Below the pieces are notes generated by a model. The model was not told where the DNA came from and did not search any database. It worked only from the letters and a program-made list of their open reading frames with translations. DNA of 64,000 nucleotides from Pseudomonas sp. Teo4 (lineage in GTDB: Bacteria; Pseudomonadota; Gammaproteobacteria; Pseudomonadales; Pseudomonadaceae). Made by a program: the position numbers and the translations under genes. The stretch lies in contig NZ_JAXCIL010000001.1 of assembly GCF_034387475.1 (NCBI RefSeq), positions 3,100,001-3,164,000 on the forward strand, given 5' to 3'. Of this stretch, positions 35,848 through 44,031 are shown in pieces. Positions within the stretch are counted from its first letter, which is position 1, and every line of letters begins with the position of its first letter.

Positions 35848-36285
35848 ATGACCGATGCCATCGACCAACTGCTGATCAATGCCTTGATGGAGGACTCACG
35901 CCGCTCGCTCAAGGCACTGGCGCAGATCAGCGGCCTGTCCGCCCCCAGCGTCAGTGAGCGCCTGCGGCGCCTCGAAGAACGCGGCGTGTTGCGCGGTTAC
36001 ACCGTGGATGTCGACCCGCGAAGCTTCGGCTACCAGTTGCAGGCCATCGTGCGTATTCGGCCGCTACCGGGGCAGTTGCAGGAGGTAGAGCGACAGATCA
36101 TCGCAATTCCCGAGTTCACCGAATGCGACAAGGTCACCGGCGAGGACTGCTTCATCGCCCGGCTGCACGTGCGCTCGATGGAGCAGCTCGACACCTTGCT
36201 CGACCGCATCAACGTACTGGCCGAGACCAATACCGCGATCATCAAGAAAAGCCCGGTGAAACGCCGGTTGCCGCCGATGGATTGA
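35848..36285 (+). CDS. Lrp/AsnC-family transcriptional regulator
   Basis: 145 residues: an N-terminal HTH (RRSLKALAQISGLSAPSVSERLRRLEERGVLRGYTV, about 18-53) and a RAM-type effector domain with ECDKVTGEDCFIARLHVRSMEQLD. These proteins form octamers that sense amino acids. It diverges from the DMT transporter and probably controls it. No clear ribosome site beyond GAGGCGAAC upstream of the ATG. Confidence 0.92.
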   Translation: MTDAIDQLLINALMEDSRRSLKALAQISGLSAPSVSERLRRLEERGVLRGYTVDVDPRSFGYQLQAIVRIRPLPGQLQEVERQIIAIPEFTECDKVTGEDCFIARLHVRSMEQLDTLLDRINVLAETNTAIIKKSPVKRRLPPMD

Positions 36286-36328
36286 GCCCGCGAACACCAG
36301 CCAGCCCACAAAAAATCCTGACTATTTT

Positions 36329-36338
36329 TTGTACACAA
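36329..36338. promoter_or_regulatory. Probable GclR operator, distal, before NCS1 permease
   Basis: TTGTACACAA, 416 bp before the NCS1 start and 44 bp after the Lrp gene stop. Confidence 0.58.
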
Positions 36339-36556
36339 GAATGTAACCTTAGGTGCCATTTTTGTGTGCACTTTCTTAAGTAACGCCCCAATACGTTACA
36401 CAGCGTCGCCAACTAAATTTGACCTGAAAATCAACTAAATGAGTTCCAAAAATTTAAACCTGTTCAAATGGTCAAGTTATAACAGTTTAATTTCATGAAG
36501 TTACATTCCAACTAAGTCTATTCCAAAAAGCATCCTGCACTACGCTGCGCTTTACC

Positions 36557-36575
36557 TGGCATGGAACTCGCTTTT
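36557..36575 (+). promoter_or_regulatory. Sigma-54-like promoter before the NCS1 permease
   Basis: TGGCATGGAACTCGCTTTT: GG at 36558 and GC at 36570 are separated by ten bases; one mismatch in each consensus half. Predicted start about 36583, six bases before the TTGTATACAA operator. Confidence 0.35.
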
Positions 36576-36588
36576 GTGTGTTCGTGTT

Positions 36589-36598
36589 TTGTATACAA
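36589..36598. promoter_or_regulatory. Probable GclR operator, proximal, before NCS1 permease
   Basis: TTGTATACAA perfect palindrome, directly downstream of the sigma-54-like promoter and 156 bp before the ATG. Confidence 0.62.
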
Positions 36599-36753
36599 AC
36601 CAAACAAAACATAAATACACAAAAGCCCGCGACGCCGGTCCAAAACCGGACGCCGCGCCCAGAACCCAGTGATGCCAACGCTGCACCGACGAGATGGCGA
36701 GCCCGTGCGCATGCCCGCTCATCGCAGTTCGCGCGCATCAGGAGCCTGCCGGA

Positions 36754-38286
36754 ATGAGTACCAGCCTCGACCTTGCCCCTGAACTATCCGTTGCCAGCGC
36801 CAACCCCTCTTCCACCCTTGCCGGTACCGCGCCGGCCATCGAACTGAGCCCACGCCTGCATAACCGCGACCTGGCCCCGACCCGAATCGAAGGTCGGCGC
36901 TGGGGTGGTTACAGTATCTTCGCGTTGTGGACAAACGATGTGCACAACATTGCCAACTATTCCTTCGCCATGGGCTTGTTCGCCCTCGGCCTGGGTGGCT
37001 GGCAGATTCTGTTGTCACTGGCGATCGGCGCAGCGCTGGTGTACTTCTTCATGAACCTCTCCGGCTACATGGGGCAGAAGACCGGGGTCCCCTTCCCGGT
37101 CATCAGCCGCATTGCATTCGGCATCCATGGCGCGCAGATTCCGGCGCTGATACGCGCAGTCATCGCCATCGCCTGGTTCGGCATCCAGACCTACCTGGCA
37201 TCGGTGGTGCTGCGCGTGCTGCTCACGGCGGTATGGCCGCAAGTGGCCACCTACGACCACGACAGCATCCTCGGTCTGTCGAGCTTGGGCTGGGTGTGCT
37301 TCGTGGCGATCTGGCTGGTACAACTGGTGATCCTCGCCTACGGCATGGAGATGGTGCGCCGCTACGAGGCCTTCGCCGGCCCGGTGATCCTGCTCACCGT
37401 GGCCAGCCTGGCGGTGTTCATGTACTTCAAGGCCGACGCACGCATTGCCTGGTCGGTGGCCGAACCGCTGTCCGGCTATGAGATGTGGCGCAACATCTTC
37501 GCCGGCGGTGCCCTGTGGCTGGCGATCTACGGCACCCTGGTGCTGAACTTCTGCGATTTCGCCCGCTCTTCGCCATGCCGCAAGACGATCCGCGTCGGCA
37601 ATTTCTGGGGCCTGCCGGTGAACATCCTGGTGTTCGCCGCCATCACCGTGGTGCTGTGCGGTGCGCAGTTCCAGATCAACGGCCAGATCATCGACAGCCC
37701 CACGCAGATCGTCGCCAGCATTCCCAGCACCCCGTTCCTGGTACTCGGTTGCCTGGCGTTCCTGATCGTCACCGTGGCGGTGAACATCATGGCCAACTTC
37801 GTCGCCCCGGCGTTCGTGCTCAGCAACCTGGCACCGCGCCACCTGAACTTCCGCCGCGCAGGGCTGATCAGTGCCACCCTGGCGGTGCTGATCCTGCCGT
37901 GGAACCTGTACAACAGCCCGCTGGTGATCGTGTACTTCCTGTCTGGCCTCGGCGCCCTGCTCGGCCCGCTGTACGGCGTGATCATGGCCGACTACTGGTT
38001 GCTGCGCAAAGGCCGCATCAACGTACCGGAGCTGTACAGCGAGAACCCGACTGCCGCCTACCACTACAGCAAAGGCATCAACCTGCGCGCCGTAGCCGCG
38101 TTCGCACCGGCGGCGTTGCTGGCCATCGTCCTGGCCCTGGTGCCCAACTTCCATGGCATAGCGCCGTTCTCCTGGCTGATCGGTGCCGGTATCGCCGCCG
38201 CGCTCTATCTGCTGATCGCGCCGCGCAATGGCCAATACCACGATGTCAGCGGTGAGTGCATCGCCGTCGACCACAGCAGCCACTGA
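36754..38286 (+). CDS. NCS1-family permease (allantoin/hydantoin type)
   Basis: 510 residues with about twelve membrane helices of the LeuT fold; inner-membrane cation symporter of the NCS1 family (Mhp1, PucI, allantoin, uracil and cytosine permeases). Typical blocks: SPRLHNRDLAPT at the cytosolic N-terminus, WGGYSIFALWTNDVHNI in helix 1, and NFCDFARSSPCRK. Allantoin or a hydantoin is favoured because a hydantoin/allantoin-racemase-like gene follows 16 bases later and GclR-type operators precede it. ATG with AGGAG ten bases upstream. Confidence 0.88.
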   Translation: MSTSLDLAPELSVASANPSSTLAGTAPAIELSPRLHNRDLAPTRIEGRRWGGYSIFALWTNDVHNIANYSFAMGLFALGLGGWQILLSLAIGAALVYFFMNLSGYMGQKTGVPFPVISRIAFGIHGAQIPALIRAVIAIAWFGIQTYLASVVLRVLLTAVWPQVATYDHDSILGLSSLGWVCFVAIWLVQLVILAYGMEMVRRYEAFAGPVILLTVASLAVFMYFKADARIAWSVAEPLSGYEMWRNIFAGGALWLAIYGTLVLNFCDFARSSPCRKTIRVGNFWGLPVNILVFAAITVVLCGAQFQINGQIIDSPTQIVASIPSTPFLVLGCLAFLIVTVAVNIMANFVAPAFVLSNLAPRHLNFRRAGLISATLAVLILPWNLYNSPLVIVYFLSGLGALLGPLYGVIMADYWLLRKGRINVPELYSENPTAAYHYSKGINLRAVAAFAPAALLAIVLALVPNFHGIAPFSWLIGAGIAAALYLLIAPRNGQYHDVSGECIAVDHSSH

Positions 38287-38302
38287 TCAAGGAGGATTAA
38301 CC

Positions 38303-39031
38303 ATGCGAATTCTGATTGCCAACGTAAACACTACCGAAGCCATCACCGAGGCCATCGCCGAACAAGCCCGCAGCATGGCCTCGCCCGGTACCGAAATCGT
38401 CGGCCTCACCCCGTGGTTCGGCGCCGAGTCGGTGGAGGGCAATTTCGAAAGCTACCTGGCCGCCATTGCCGTAATGGACCGCGTGCTGGCTTACGAGGGC
38501 CCCTACGATGCGGTGATTCAGGCCGGTTACGGCGAGCATGGCCGTGAAGGCCTGCAGGAGCTGCTGAACGTGCCGGTGGTGGACATCACCGACGCCGCCG
38601 CCAGCACCGCGATGTACCTGGGCCATGCCTATTCGGTGGTCACCACCCTGGACCGCACCGTGCCACTGATCGAAGACCGCTTGAAGCTTTCCGGTCTGTA
38701 CGATCGCTGCGCATCGGTGCGCGCCAGCGGCCTGGCGGTGCTGGAACTGGAAGCCGACCCACAGCGTGCGGTGGAAGCCATCGTCGACCAGGCCGAACGC
38801 GCCGTGCGCGAGGACAAGGCCGAAGTAATCTGCCTGGGCTGCGGCGGGATGGCCGGGCTCGACGAACAAATCCGCCAGCGTACCGGGGTGCCGGTGGTGG
38901 ACGGTGTGAGCGCGGCGGTGACCATTGCCGAATCGCTGGTGCGGATGGGGCTCAGCACGTCCAAGGTGCGAACCTACGCCACACCGCGTGCGAAGAAGGT
39001 GGTGGGTTGGCCGATGCGGTTCGGGCGCTGA
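38303..39031 (+). CDS. Hydantoin/allantoin racemase-like protein (Asp/Glu racemase superfamily)
   Basis: 242 residues with a HyuE/HpxA/Dcg1-like layout: N-terminal MRILIANVNTTEAITEAI, central AGYGEHGREGLQELL, C-terminal LGCGGMAGLDEQI and PVVDGVSAAVTIAE. HpxA-like enzymes racemise allantoin so that both isomers can be used. An oddity: the first catalytic Cys (ACFGDPG in HyuE) is Gly here (AGYGEHG), while the second Cys (LGCGG) is present. The enzyme may therefore not be a two-base racemase. AAGGAGG precedes the ATG; co-transcribed with the NCS1 permease. Confidence 0.8.
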   Translation: MRILIANVNTTEAITEAIAEQARSMASPGTEIVGLTPWFGAESVEGNFESYLAAIAVMDRVLAYEGPYDAVIQAGYGEHGREGLQELLNVPVVDITDAAASTAMYLGHAYSVVTTLDRTVPLIEDRLKLSGLYDRCASVRASGLAVLELEADPQRAVEAIVDQAERAVREDKAEVICLGCGGMAGLDEQIRQRTGVPVVDGVSAAVTIAESLVRMGLSTSKVRTYATPRAKKVVGWPMRFGR

Positions 39032-39364
39032 CAGATCCGGGCCCGTAACTCCCATCGCCACGACAAGCCGGCTTGTACCTGTGTTGCGCTGGCCTCAGGT
39101 GCGACGCTGTACCTGTGGCCGGCTTGCCGGCGATGCAGGCAACGAGGTGCATGGCACCGGCTTCGCCGGTGATCGCCGGCAAGCCGGCTCCCACTTGGAC
39201 CTCGTCAACCTTGAGATCACCGCTGTACCTGTAGGAGCCGGCTTGCCGTCGATGAGGCCGGTAAGGCAACACAAGACAGTTGCTCCCACAGGGATCGCGC
39301 CAGCTTTTAGAAATTGAGCAAGACAGTTGCTCCTAAAACTCAATTTCTGTAGGGGCCGGTGACG
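39032..39364. other. REP-filled spacer after the racemase-like gene
   Basis: 333 bases with no gene. Nearly all of it is REP sequence (39060-39260) and the CAACACAAGACAGTTGCTCC flank at about 39267, which recurs in other class C copies. Confidence 0.7.
39060..39260. repeat. REP cluster, class C, including one REPIN
   Basis: Partial GACAAGCCGGCTTG unit, a full unit near 39114-39135, and an inverted pair at about 39170-39260 whose spacer (39195-39230) is a diverged reverse-complement relative of the 35-bp spacer at 31338. Confidence 0.78.
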
Positions 39365-40558
39365 TCAGCACATCAACCGCGCCAACCGCTCCCCGCTACC
39401 GCAGGCCAAGGTAAAGCCCAAGGCCCCATGCCCCAGGTTCAACCACAGGTTGCGATAACGCGTTGCCCCGAGGATCGGTACCCCCGTAGGCGTCGCCGGT
39501 CGCATCCCCGCCCACTCCACCGCCCGCCCATAGTCCGCCGCCTCAGGTAACGTATTTCGAGCCAACCGAAGCATGCTCTGATACCTGCGCGCATCCACCG
39601 TTTCGTCGAAACCGACGATATCCACCATCGCCGCGACCCGCAGTTGCTCACCCAGCCGTGCGTAGACGATCTTGCGCTCGTAGTCGGTGATACTCACCTC
39701 CGGCGCCCGGTGGTTCGATGCAATGGGCGCTGTCAGGCTGTAACCCTTCAATGGGTAGATCGGCAGTTTCAACCCCGGCAATGCCAAGCCCGGGCTTCGA
39801 TGCCCGGCACATAACACCAGCTGCTCCACATCCAGTTGCTCATGGCCCAGTAGCAACCCGGTCACCTCATCGTTGCGCCTGATCAACCGCGTAACCGGCC
39901 GGCCCAGTAAAAACCGACACCGCCCCGAGGCACGCAGGCGCTCGGCCAGTTGCTGGCAAAAACGATGACAATCGGCAACTTCCTCATCTTTCGTATACAC
40001 ACCACCGATAAAGGGCGTGCCGACCAGTGACGGCTCCAGTGCCTGAATATCTGTTGCCCCCAGCACCTGCTGGCTCACCGGGTCGAGTAGATGCTCACGC
40101 CCACGGGCAAAAGCATGCTCGCTACGAAAAGCGACCAGTTTGCCATTACGCCGCCAGGCGAAATTTCCCAGCCCATCGTCCTCGCGCCAACGTTCGAGCG
40201 TCGCCTGGCTGTGCAGGGCCAGTTCCAGCAACACTTCAGTATTTCGCCGGTTCACCGAACGCCGACAGGCCATCATGAACGCCACCAGCCAGCGCCATTG
40301 AGCCGGGTCCAGCCGCAAGCGCAGGCGTAAAGGCGACTCACCCTGAAGCAACCAGCCCAGTGCCTGCCAGGGCACACCCGCATCGGCCAGTGGCGCGACA
40401 TAGCGATAGGAAAGCTGCCCGCCATTGGCAAAACTGGTGGCGCTGGCCAGGCTGTCACGCGCCTCGACAAGGTCGACCGACAAGCCCTCGCGCACCAGCG
40501 CGTAGGCCGTCGCCAGGCCGATCACCCCGCCGCCGATTATCGTTACCCGTTGGCTCAT
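39365..40558 (-). CDS. D-amino-acid dehydrogenase (DadA-like FAD enzyme)
   Basis: 397-residue FAD-dependent oxidoreductase of the DadA group, which oxidises D-amino acids to 2-oxo acids and feeds electrons to the respiratory chain. N-terminal FAD motif VTIIGGGVIGLATAYAL, then SFANGGQLSYRYVAPLA, VKGYSL-type KGYSLTAPI, and the C-terminal AGMRPATPTGVPILG / NLGHGALGFTLACGSG blocks. Typical DadA is ~430 residues, so it is slightly short; the C-terminus ends just after the GSGERLA region. No dadX/alr neighbour, so it is probably a paralogue with its own substrate range. Confidence 0.88.
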   Translation of the reverse strand: MSQRVTIIGGGVIGLATAYALVREGLSVDLVEARDSLASATSFANGGQLSYRYVAPLADAGVPWQALGWLLQGESPLRLRLRLDPAQWRWLVAFMMACRRSVNRRNTEVLLELALHSQATLERWREDDGLGNFAWRRNGKLVAFRSEHAFARGREHLLDPVSQQVLGATDIQALEPSLVGTPFIGGVYTKDEEVADCHRFCQQLAERLRASGRCRFLLGRPVTRLIRRNDEVTGLLLGHEQLDVEQLVLCAGHRSPGLALPGLKLPIYPLKGYSLTAPIASNHRAPEVSITDYERKIVYARLGEQLRVAAMVDIVGFDETVDARRYQSMLRLARNTLPEAADYGRAVEWAGMRPATPTGVPILGATRYRNLWLNLGHGALGFTLACGSGERLARLMC

Positions 40559-40624
40559 ACTTCATCCCTGTCATGGCCTCCACGACCAGACAGTAACAGC
40601 GGATCAGCTACGGGCGGAAGTTGC

Positions 40625-40843
40625 TCAGGGCTGCACGATCGAGTCCGGCGCTGATACAGCGTCGTTAATCGTCACATCGAAGACCTGCTCGATGACCTGT
40701 TTCGGCCCTTGATTCAGGCTCCAGGTGAAAAAGACAAGAAAGCCTAACAAAAAAACGAAAAGCACTGACCCCACCAAACTCTGAATCACGCCCAACCAGA
40801 ATCCCGGTTTTGCATTTCTGATTTCATTGCTGGCCTTGGCCAT
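40625..40843 (-). CDS. Small membrane protein, 72 residues
   Basis: Begins MAKASNEIRNAKPGFW and has one strong membrane helix (about 17-43, GVIQSLVGSVLFVFLLGFLV), then a hydrophilic acidic tail. No family recognised. Starts seven bases after the stop of the preceding small gene, with GGGAG in the gap region, so the two form a bicistron. Could be a small stress or envelope protein; toxin-like single-helix proteins are another option. Confidence 0.55.
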   Translation of the reverse strand: MAKASNEIRNAKPGFWLGVIQSLVGSVLFVFLLGFLVFFTWSLNQGPKQVIEQVFDVTINDAVSAPDSIVQP

Positions 40844-40850
40844 TCGACTG

Positions 40851-41039
40851 TCACTCCCTGCGCAATCGGGAGTACGCAGCCTCGAAGGCGGCCTTGATTT
40901 CGGAGCGAGTCTTTCGGGTACTGGTAACCACGCCTTCCAGTTCGCGCGGCAGCGAAATTTCCCGCTGCCCTCCGCAAGCAACAAGCATGGCGTTCGCTTC
41001 ACGAACGACTCGTGCGGAAAAATGCGGTCTTATGGACAT
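40851..41039 (-). CDS. Small basic soluble protein, 62 residues
   Basis: MSIRPHFSARVVREANAMLVACGG... with a predicted helical, Arg/Lys/Glu-rich composition and one Cys. The ATG at 41039 has an excellent GAAGGAGGG site, better than any start of the longer frame. No recognised family. Forms a two-gene unit with the 72-residue membrane protein. Confidence 0.55.
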   Translation of the reverse strand: MSIRPHFSARVVREANAMLVACGGQREISLPRELEGVVTSTRKTRSEIKAAFEAAYSRLRRE

Positions 41040-41157
41040 GTCGCCCTCCTTCGACAAGACAGCTGGAATCGTAGCCTTCGAATGGCAGCGGCTCAATCGG
41101 ATACAGGCCAACCGCATGCGTATTCCGTTTCCGCTTCTTGTGTAGGACAGAGCCTAC

Positions 41158-41496
41158 TCAATCATCCCGCGTCAGTACTTCCAGCAGTTCGATCTCGAAG
41201 GTAAGGTCCGAATTGGGCGGAATCGAGCCAACGCTACGCTCGCCATAGCCCAGGTGGGCCGGCACTTGCAGTTTGCGCTTGCCGCCAACGCGCATGCCCA
41301 TAAGGCCCTGGTCCCAGCCCTTGATCACTCGGCCGGTACCGATGACGCACTGGAACGGCTTGCCGCGCGACCACGACGAGTCGAACTCGCTGCCGTCGGC
41401 CAGCCAGCCGGTGTATTGGGTGGTGATCAACGCGCCCTTGACCACGGCTCTGCCGTCGCCTTGCTCAAGGTCGATGATCTGCAATTCGCTGCTCAT
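41158..41496 (-). CDS. FKBP-type peptidyl-prolyl isomerase
   Basis: 112-residue single-domain FKBP catalysing proline cis-trans isomerisation. Signature blocks: DLEQGDGRAVVKGALITTQYTGWLADGSEFDSSW near the start, VIGTGRVIKGWDQGLMGMRVGGKRKLQVPAHLGYG, and SIPPNSDLTFEIELLEV. Active-site-type residues (Tyr, Asp, Phe, Trp, Tyr) are all visible. No signal peptide, so cytosolic. ATG at 41496 is preferred over one 12 bases upstream because GGAG lies at better distance. Confidence 0.93.
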   Translation of the reverse strand: MSSELQIIDLEQGDGRAVVKGALITTQYTGWLADGSEFDSSWSRGKPFQCVIGTGRVIKGWDQGLMGMRVGGKRKLQVPAHLGYGERSVGSIPPNSDLTFEIELLEVLTRDD

Positions 41497-41531
41497 GGCA
41501 TGCTCCAACGGAAATCAAAGCCGCCCTTTTC

Positions 41532-42473
41532 TCAGGAATGCACCGGTTTGGCAAGCGCGCGTGGCACCTCGTGCTGACGCATGGACCACAGCACCCCGCC
41601 AACCACCAGGACAATCGCGGCCCCCTCCAGCAGGCTTGGCCCGCTCTGCCGCCAAAGGAAGGCATACAACAGCGCGAACAGGGTTTCGAATACGATCAGC
41701 TGGCCACTCAGGGTTAGCGGCAGGCGTTTGGAAGCCGCATTCCACAGCGCCATGGCCAACCACGAACCGAGCACTGCGCAGCCCAGACTAGCGGCCCAGA
41801 ACAGCCACCAGCGGGACATTGGTGCCTCCACCTGCAGTTGCTGCGGTTGCCACAGGGCCAGGGCAGCAACCATGAACAGGCTGGCCAACCCCGTCATCAC
41901 CCCGCACAGCACCGACCACTGATGGCTGTCGAAATGGGCGCACTGCTTGAGAAAGCGACTGTTCTGCACCGCGTACCAGGTCCAGCAGGCCAGTGCGGCA
42001 AGGGCGAAACCCAGGCCCATCAGCTTGTCACCGATATCACCCGGGACAAACACGAACGTTTCCAGGTTGATGCACAAAATGCCGGCCAGGATCAGCACCA
42101 GCGGACCGATCAACCTGGTTAGCGGCACCGCACCGCTGTCATGGCGACCGCACAGGGTGATGGTCAATGGCAGCACCCCCACGATCAGCGAGGCTGGCGC
42201 CACACCCAGGCGCTGGATGGCAGCCACCAGGCAAATGAAATACAACAGGTTGCCAATCACCGCCAGGCGCAGCAGCATCCAGCCGTCGCTCAGGGTCAAC
42301 TGGCGCAATTGGCGGGCCATGGGCAACGCCAGCAACAGCGAGATCACCCCGACCATCACATAGCGCACACTGCTCAATAGTATCGGGTTGAACTCCGGCA
42401 GCAGCTCCGGAACCATGAGCACCATGCCCCACAACGCGCCAGCCATGCCGGCATACATCACACCGCGTTTCAC
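41532..42473 (-). CDS. EamA/DMT-family transporter, second copy
   Basis: 313 residues with about ten membrane segments, an inner-membrane DMT exporter. GTG start with AGGGGAG eight bases upstream. It is only distantly similar to the DMT protein at 34.8 kb, for example in the long central linker GRHDSGAVPL. Next to FKBP and GFA genes in the same direction; substrate unknown. Confidence 0.86.
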   Translation of the reverse strand: MKRGVMYAGMAGALWGMVLMVPELLPEFNPILLSSVRYVMVGVISLLLALPMARQLRQLTLSDGWMLLRLAVIGNLLYFICLVAAIQRLGVAPASLIVGVLPLTITLCGRHDSGAVPLTRLIGPLVLILAGILCINLETFVFVPGDIGDKLMGLGFALAALACWTWYAVQNSRFLKQCAHFDSHQWSVLCGVMTGLASLFMVAALALWQPQQLQVEAPMSRWWLFWAASLGCAVLGSWLAMALWNAASKRLPLTLSGQLIVFETLFALLYAFLWRQSGPSLLEGAAIVLVVGGVLWSMRQHEVPRALAKPVHS

Positions 42474-42567
42474 CTGACAGCTCCCCTTCGAAGATGACGC
42501 AGGCTACCGCCGGCCAGGGTTTCAGGCAAAGGATCATTGCTCATGCTGGCATTCCCTGGAGGAATGC

Positions 42568-42975
42568 TCAGCCGAGCTGCTCGAAGGCCTGCTCGCCGGT
42601 CAGTTCCTTGGTCTGGTTGGCGAAGCAGTACCAGGCCGGTTTCTGCTCGACGAAAATCTGCAGGTCGAAGTCCCAGGCCTCATCACCATCGAGCAGACCG
42701 ACCGGCACGGCATAGAAATCGTTGGCCTTGAGCCGGTAGTACAAGTGCGTACCGCACTGGCCGCAGAAGCCGCGCTGGGCCCAGTCGGAAGAGTCATAGA
42801 CGCTGGGGGCACGCCCTTCGATTTTCGGCGGCTGGCTGCAGTGCACCACCAACAGCGGCCCACCGGTCCACTTGCGGCACATGCTGCAGTGGCAGGCGCT
42901 GATATGGGTGTTGTCGACCGTGACGCTGAGGCGGGTGGCACCGCACAGGCAAGTGCCTTGTTTTTCGAGGGCCAT
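42568..42975 (-). CDS. GFA-family (glutathione-dependent formaldehyde-activating-like) zinc protein
   Basis: 135 residues with the GFA zinc motifs: CLCGATRLS, CHCSMCRKWTG and GFCGQCGTHLYYR. Members bind zinc, and a few activate formaldehyde with glutathione, but most have unknown substrates. ATG with a nearby ribosome-type GGACC region only. A REP pair lies upstream. Confidence 0.9.
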   Translation of the reverse strand: MALEKQGTCLCGATRLSVTVDNTHISACHCSMCRKWTGGPLLVVHCSQPPKIEGRAPSVYDSSDWAQRGFCGQCGTHLYYRLKANDFYAVPVGLLDGDEAWDFDLQIFVEQKPAWYCFANQTKELTGEQAFEQLG

Positions 42976-43022
42976 GGGCGGGTCCTTGGGATGGGGTACG
43001 GGCTGGCAAGTATAGATGCCTG

Positions 43023-43120
43023 CACCGGCCTCATCGCCGGCAAGCCGGCTCCCACAGGGACGGCAGTGATCTCAAGATCTGTGCGGTCCATGTGGGAGCC
43101 GGCTTGCCGGCGATGAGGCC
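43023..43120. repeat. REP pair (REPIN), class C
   Basis: Inverted pair CATCGCCGGCAAGCCGGCTC / GAGCCGGCTTGCCGGCGATG with a 35-bp spacer (43057-43091). The spacer matches 27 of 35 positions of the one at 31338, counted by eye. Located in the 216-bp GFA-PhzF gap. Confidence 0.82.
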
Positions 43121-43191
43121 AGTAAAGGCAACACAAGACTGCTACTCCCACAAGATGAAGTTGTGCCTGCAGGAGCGATAAGTCTTCCCAA

Positions 43192-43980
43192 TCAGATGAA
43201 CACGCTACCCCGCAGGTAGAGCGCCGCCCGACCGCTGATAATCACCCGGCCGTTGCCCGGTACTTCACAGAACAGCTGCCCCTTGCGGGCCCCGCCCTGC
43301 TCACAGCTCAGGCTGGCCTTGCCCAGACGCTCGGCCCACAGCGGCGCCAGCGAGGTATGGGCAGAACCGGTAACCGGGTCTTCGTTGACCCCGACCCGCG
43401 GGCCGAACCAACGGGTGACGAAGTCGTAACCACGGCCCGGAGCGGTCACGGCGATGCCGCGCACATCGAAGGCCGACAGTGCAACGAAGTCCGGCTTGAG
43501 CGAATCGAGCAATGAAGCATCATCGATCATCAGCACGAAGTCGTCGCTGCGGTACAGCTGACGCGCGTCGCCAAGGCCCAGCGCCTCCAACAGGCCCTCG
43601 GGAATATCCACGGCAACTGGCTGCTTGGCCGGGAAGTCCATCGCCAGCAAGCCATCGGCGCCACGGCTGACCCGCAGTTCGCCGCTGCGGGTATTGAAGC
43701 GCAATACTTGCGCCGTCTCGCCCAGCTGCTCGAACAGCACATAGGCCGAGGCCAGGGTGGCATGACCACACAGGTCGACTTCGACCGTCGGGGTGAACCA
43801 ACGCAGGTCGTAGGCTTCGCCATTGCGCACGAAGTACGCGGTTTCCGAAAGGTTGTTCTCTTCGGCAATGCGTTGGAGCACATCGTCCGGCAGCCAGCTT
43901 TCAAGCGGGATCACCGCCGCCGGGTTACCCCCGAACGGCTCAGCGGAGAAGGCATCGACCTGGAAGATCTCGAGTTGCAT
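43192..43980 (-). CDS. PhzF-family isomerase/epimerase-like protein
   Basis: 262 residues with two DAP-epimerase-like domains. Starts MQLEIFQVDAFSAEPFGGNPAAVIPLESWL, the PhzF signature with the GNPAAV motif, and has the Glu45-type residue in EENNLSETAYF and the second-half GVNEDPVTGSAHTSLAPLW. Members other than PhzF itself usually act on unknown metabolites. Not part of a phenazine cluster. Confidence 0.92.
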   Translation of the reverse strand: MQLEIFQVDAFSAEPFGGNPAAVIPLESWLPDDVLQRIAEENNLSETAYFVRNGEAYDLRWFTPTVEVDLCGHATLASAYVLFEQLGETAQVLRFNTRSGELRVSRGADGLLAMDFPAKQPVAVDIPEGLLEALGLGDARQLYRSDDFVLMIDDASLLDSLKPDFVALSAFDVRGIAVTAPGRGYDFVTRWFGPRVGVNEDPVTGSAHTSLAPLWAERLGKASLSCEQGGARKGQLFCEVPGNGRVIISGRAALYLRGSVFI

Positions 43981-44031
43981 GCAAACACTCCTTGAGGCCC
44001 GGACAGCACCGGGCGGAATCGAAAGCGAAGG

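Larger units (their letters stand above)
36286..36753. other. Control region upstream of the NCS1 permease
   Basis: 468 bases without a supported gene, noticeably AT-rich for this genome. It holds two TTGTAYACAA operators (36329, 36589) and a sigma-54-like promoter (36557-36575) placed just before the second operator. Confidence 0.55.

Noticed and set aside
39961..40020. CGTATACAC match near the operator consensus
   Set aside because: Lies inside the D-amino-acid dehydrogenase gene and misses the TTGT half-site, so it is not counted as a GclR site.
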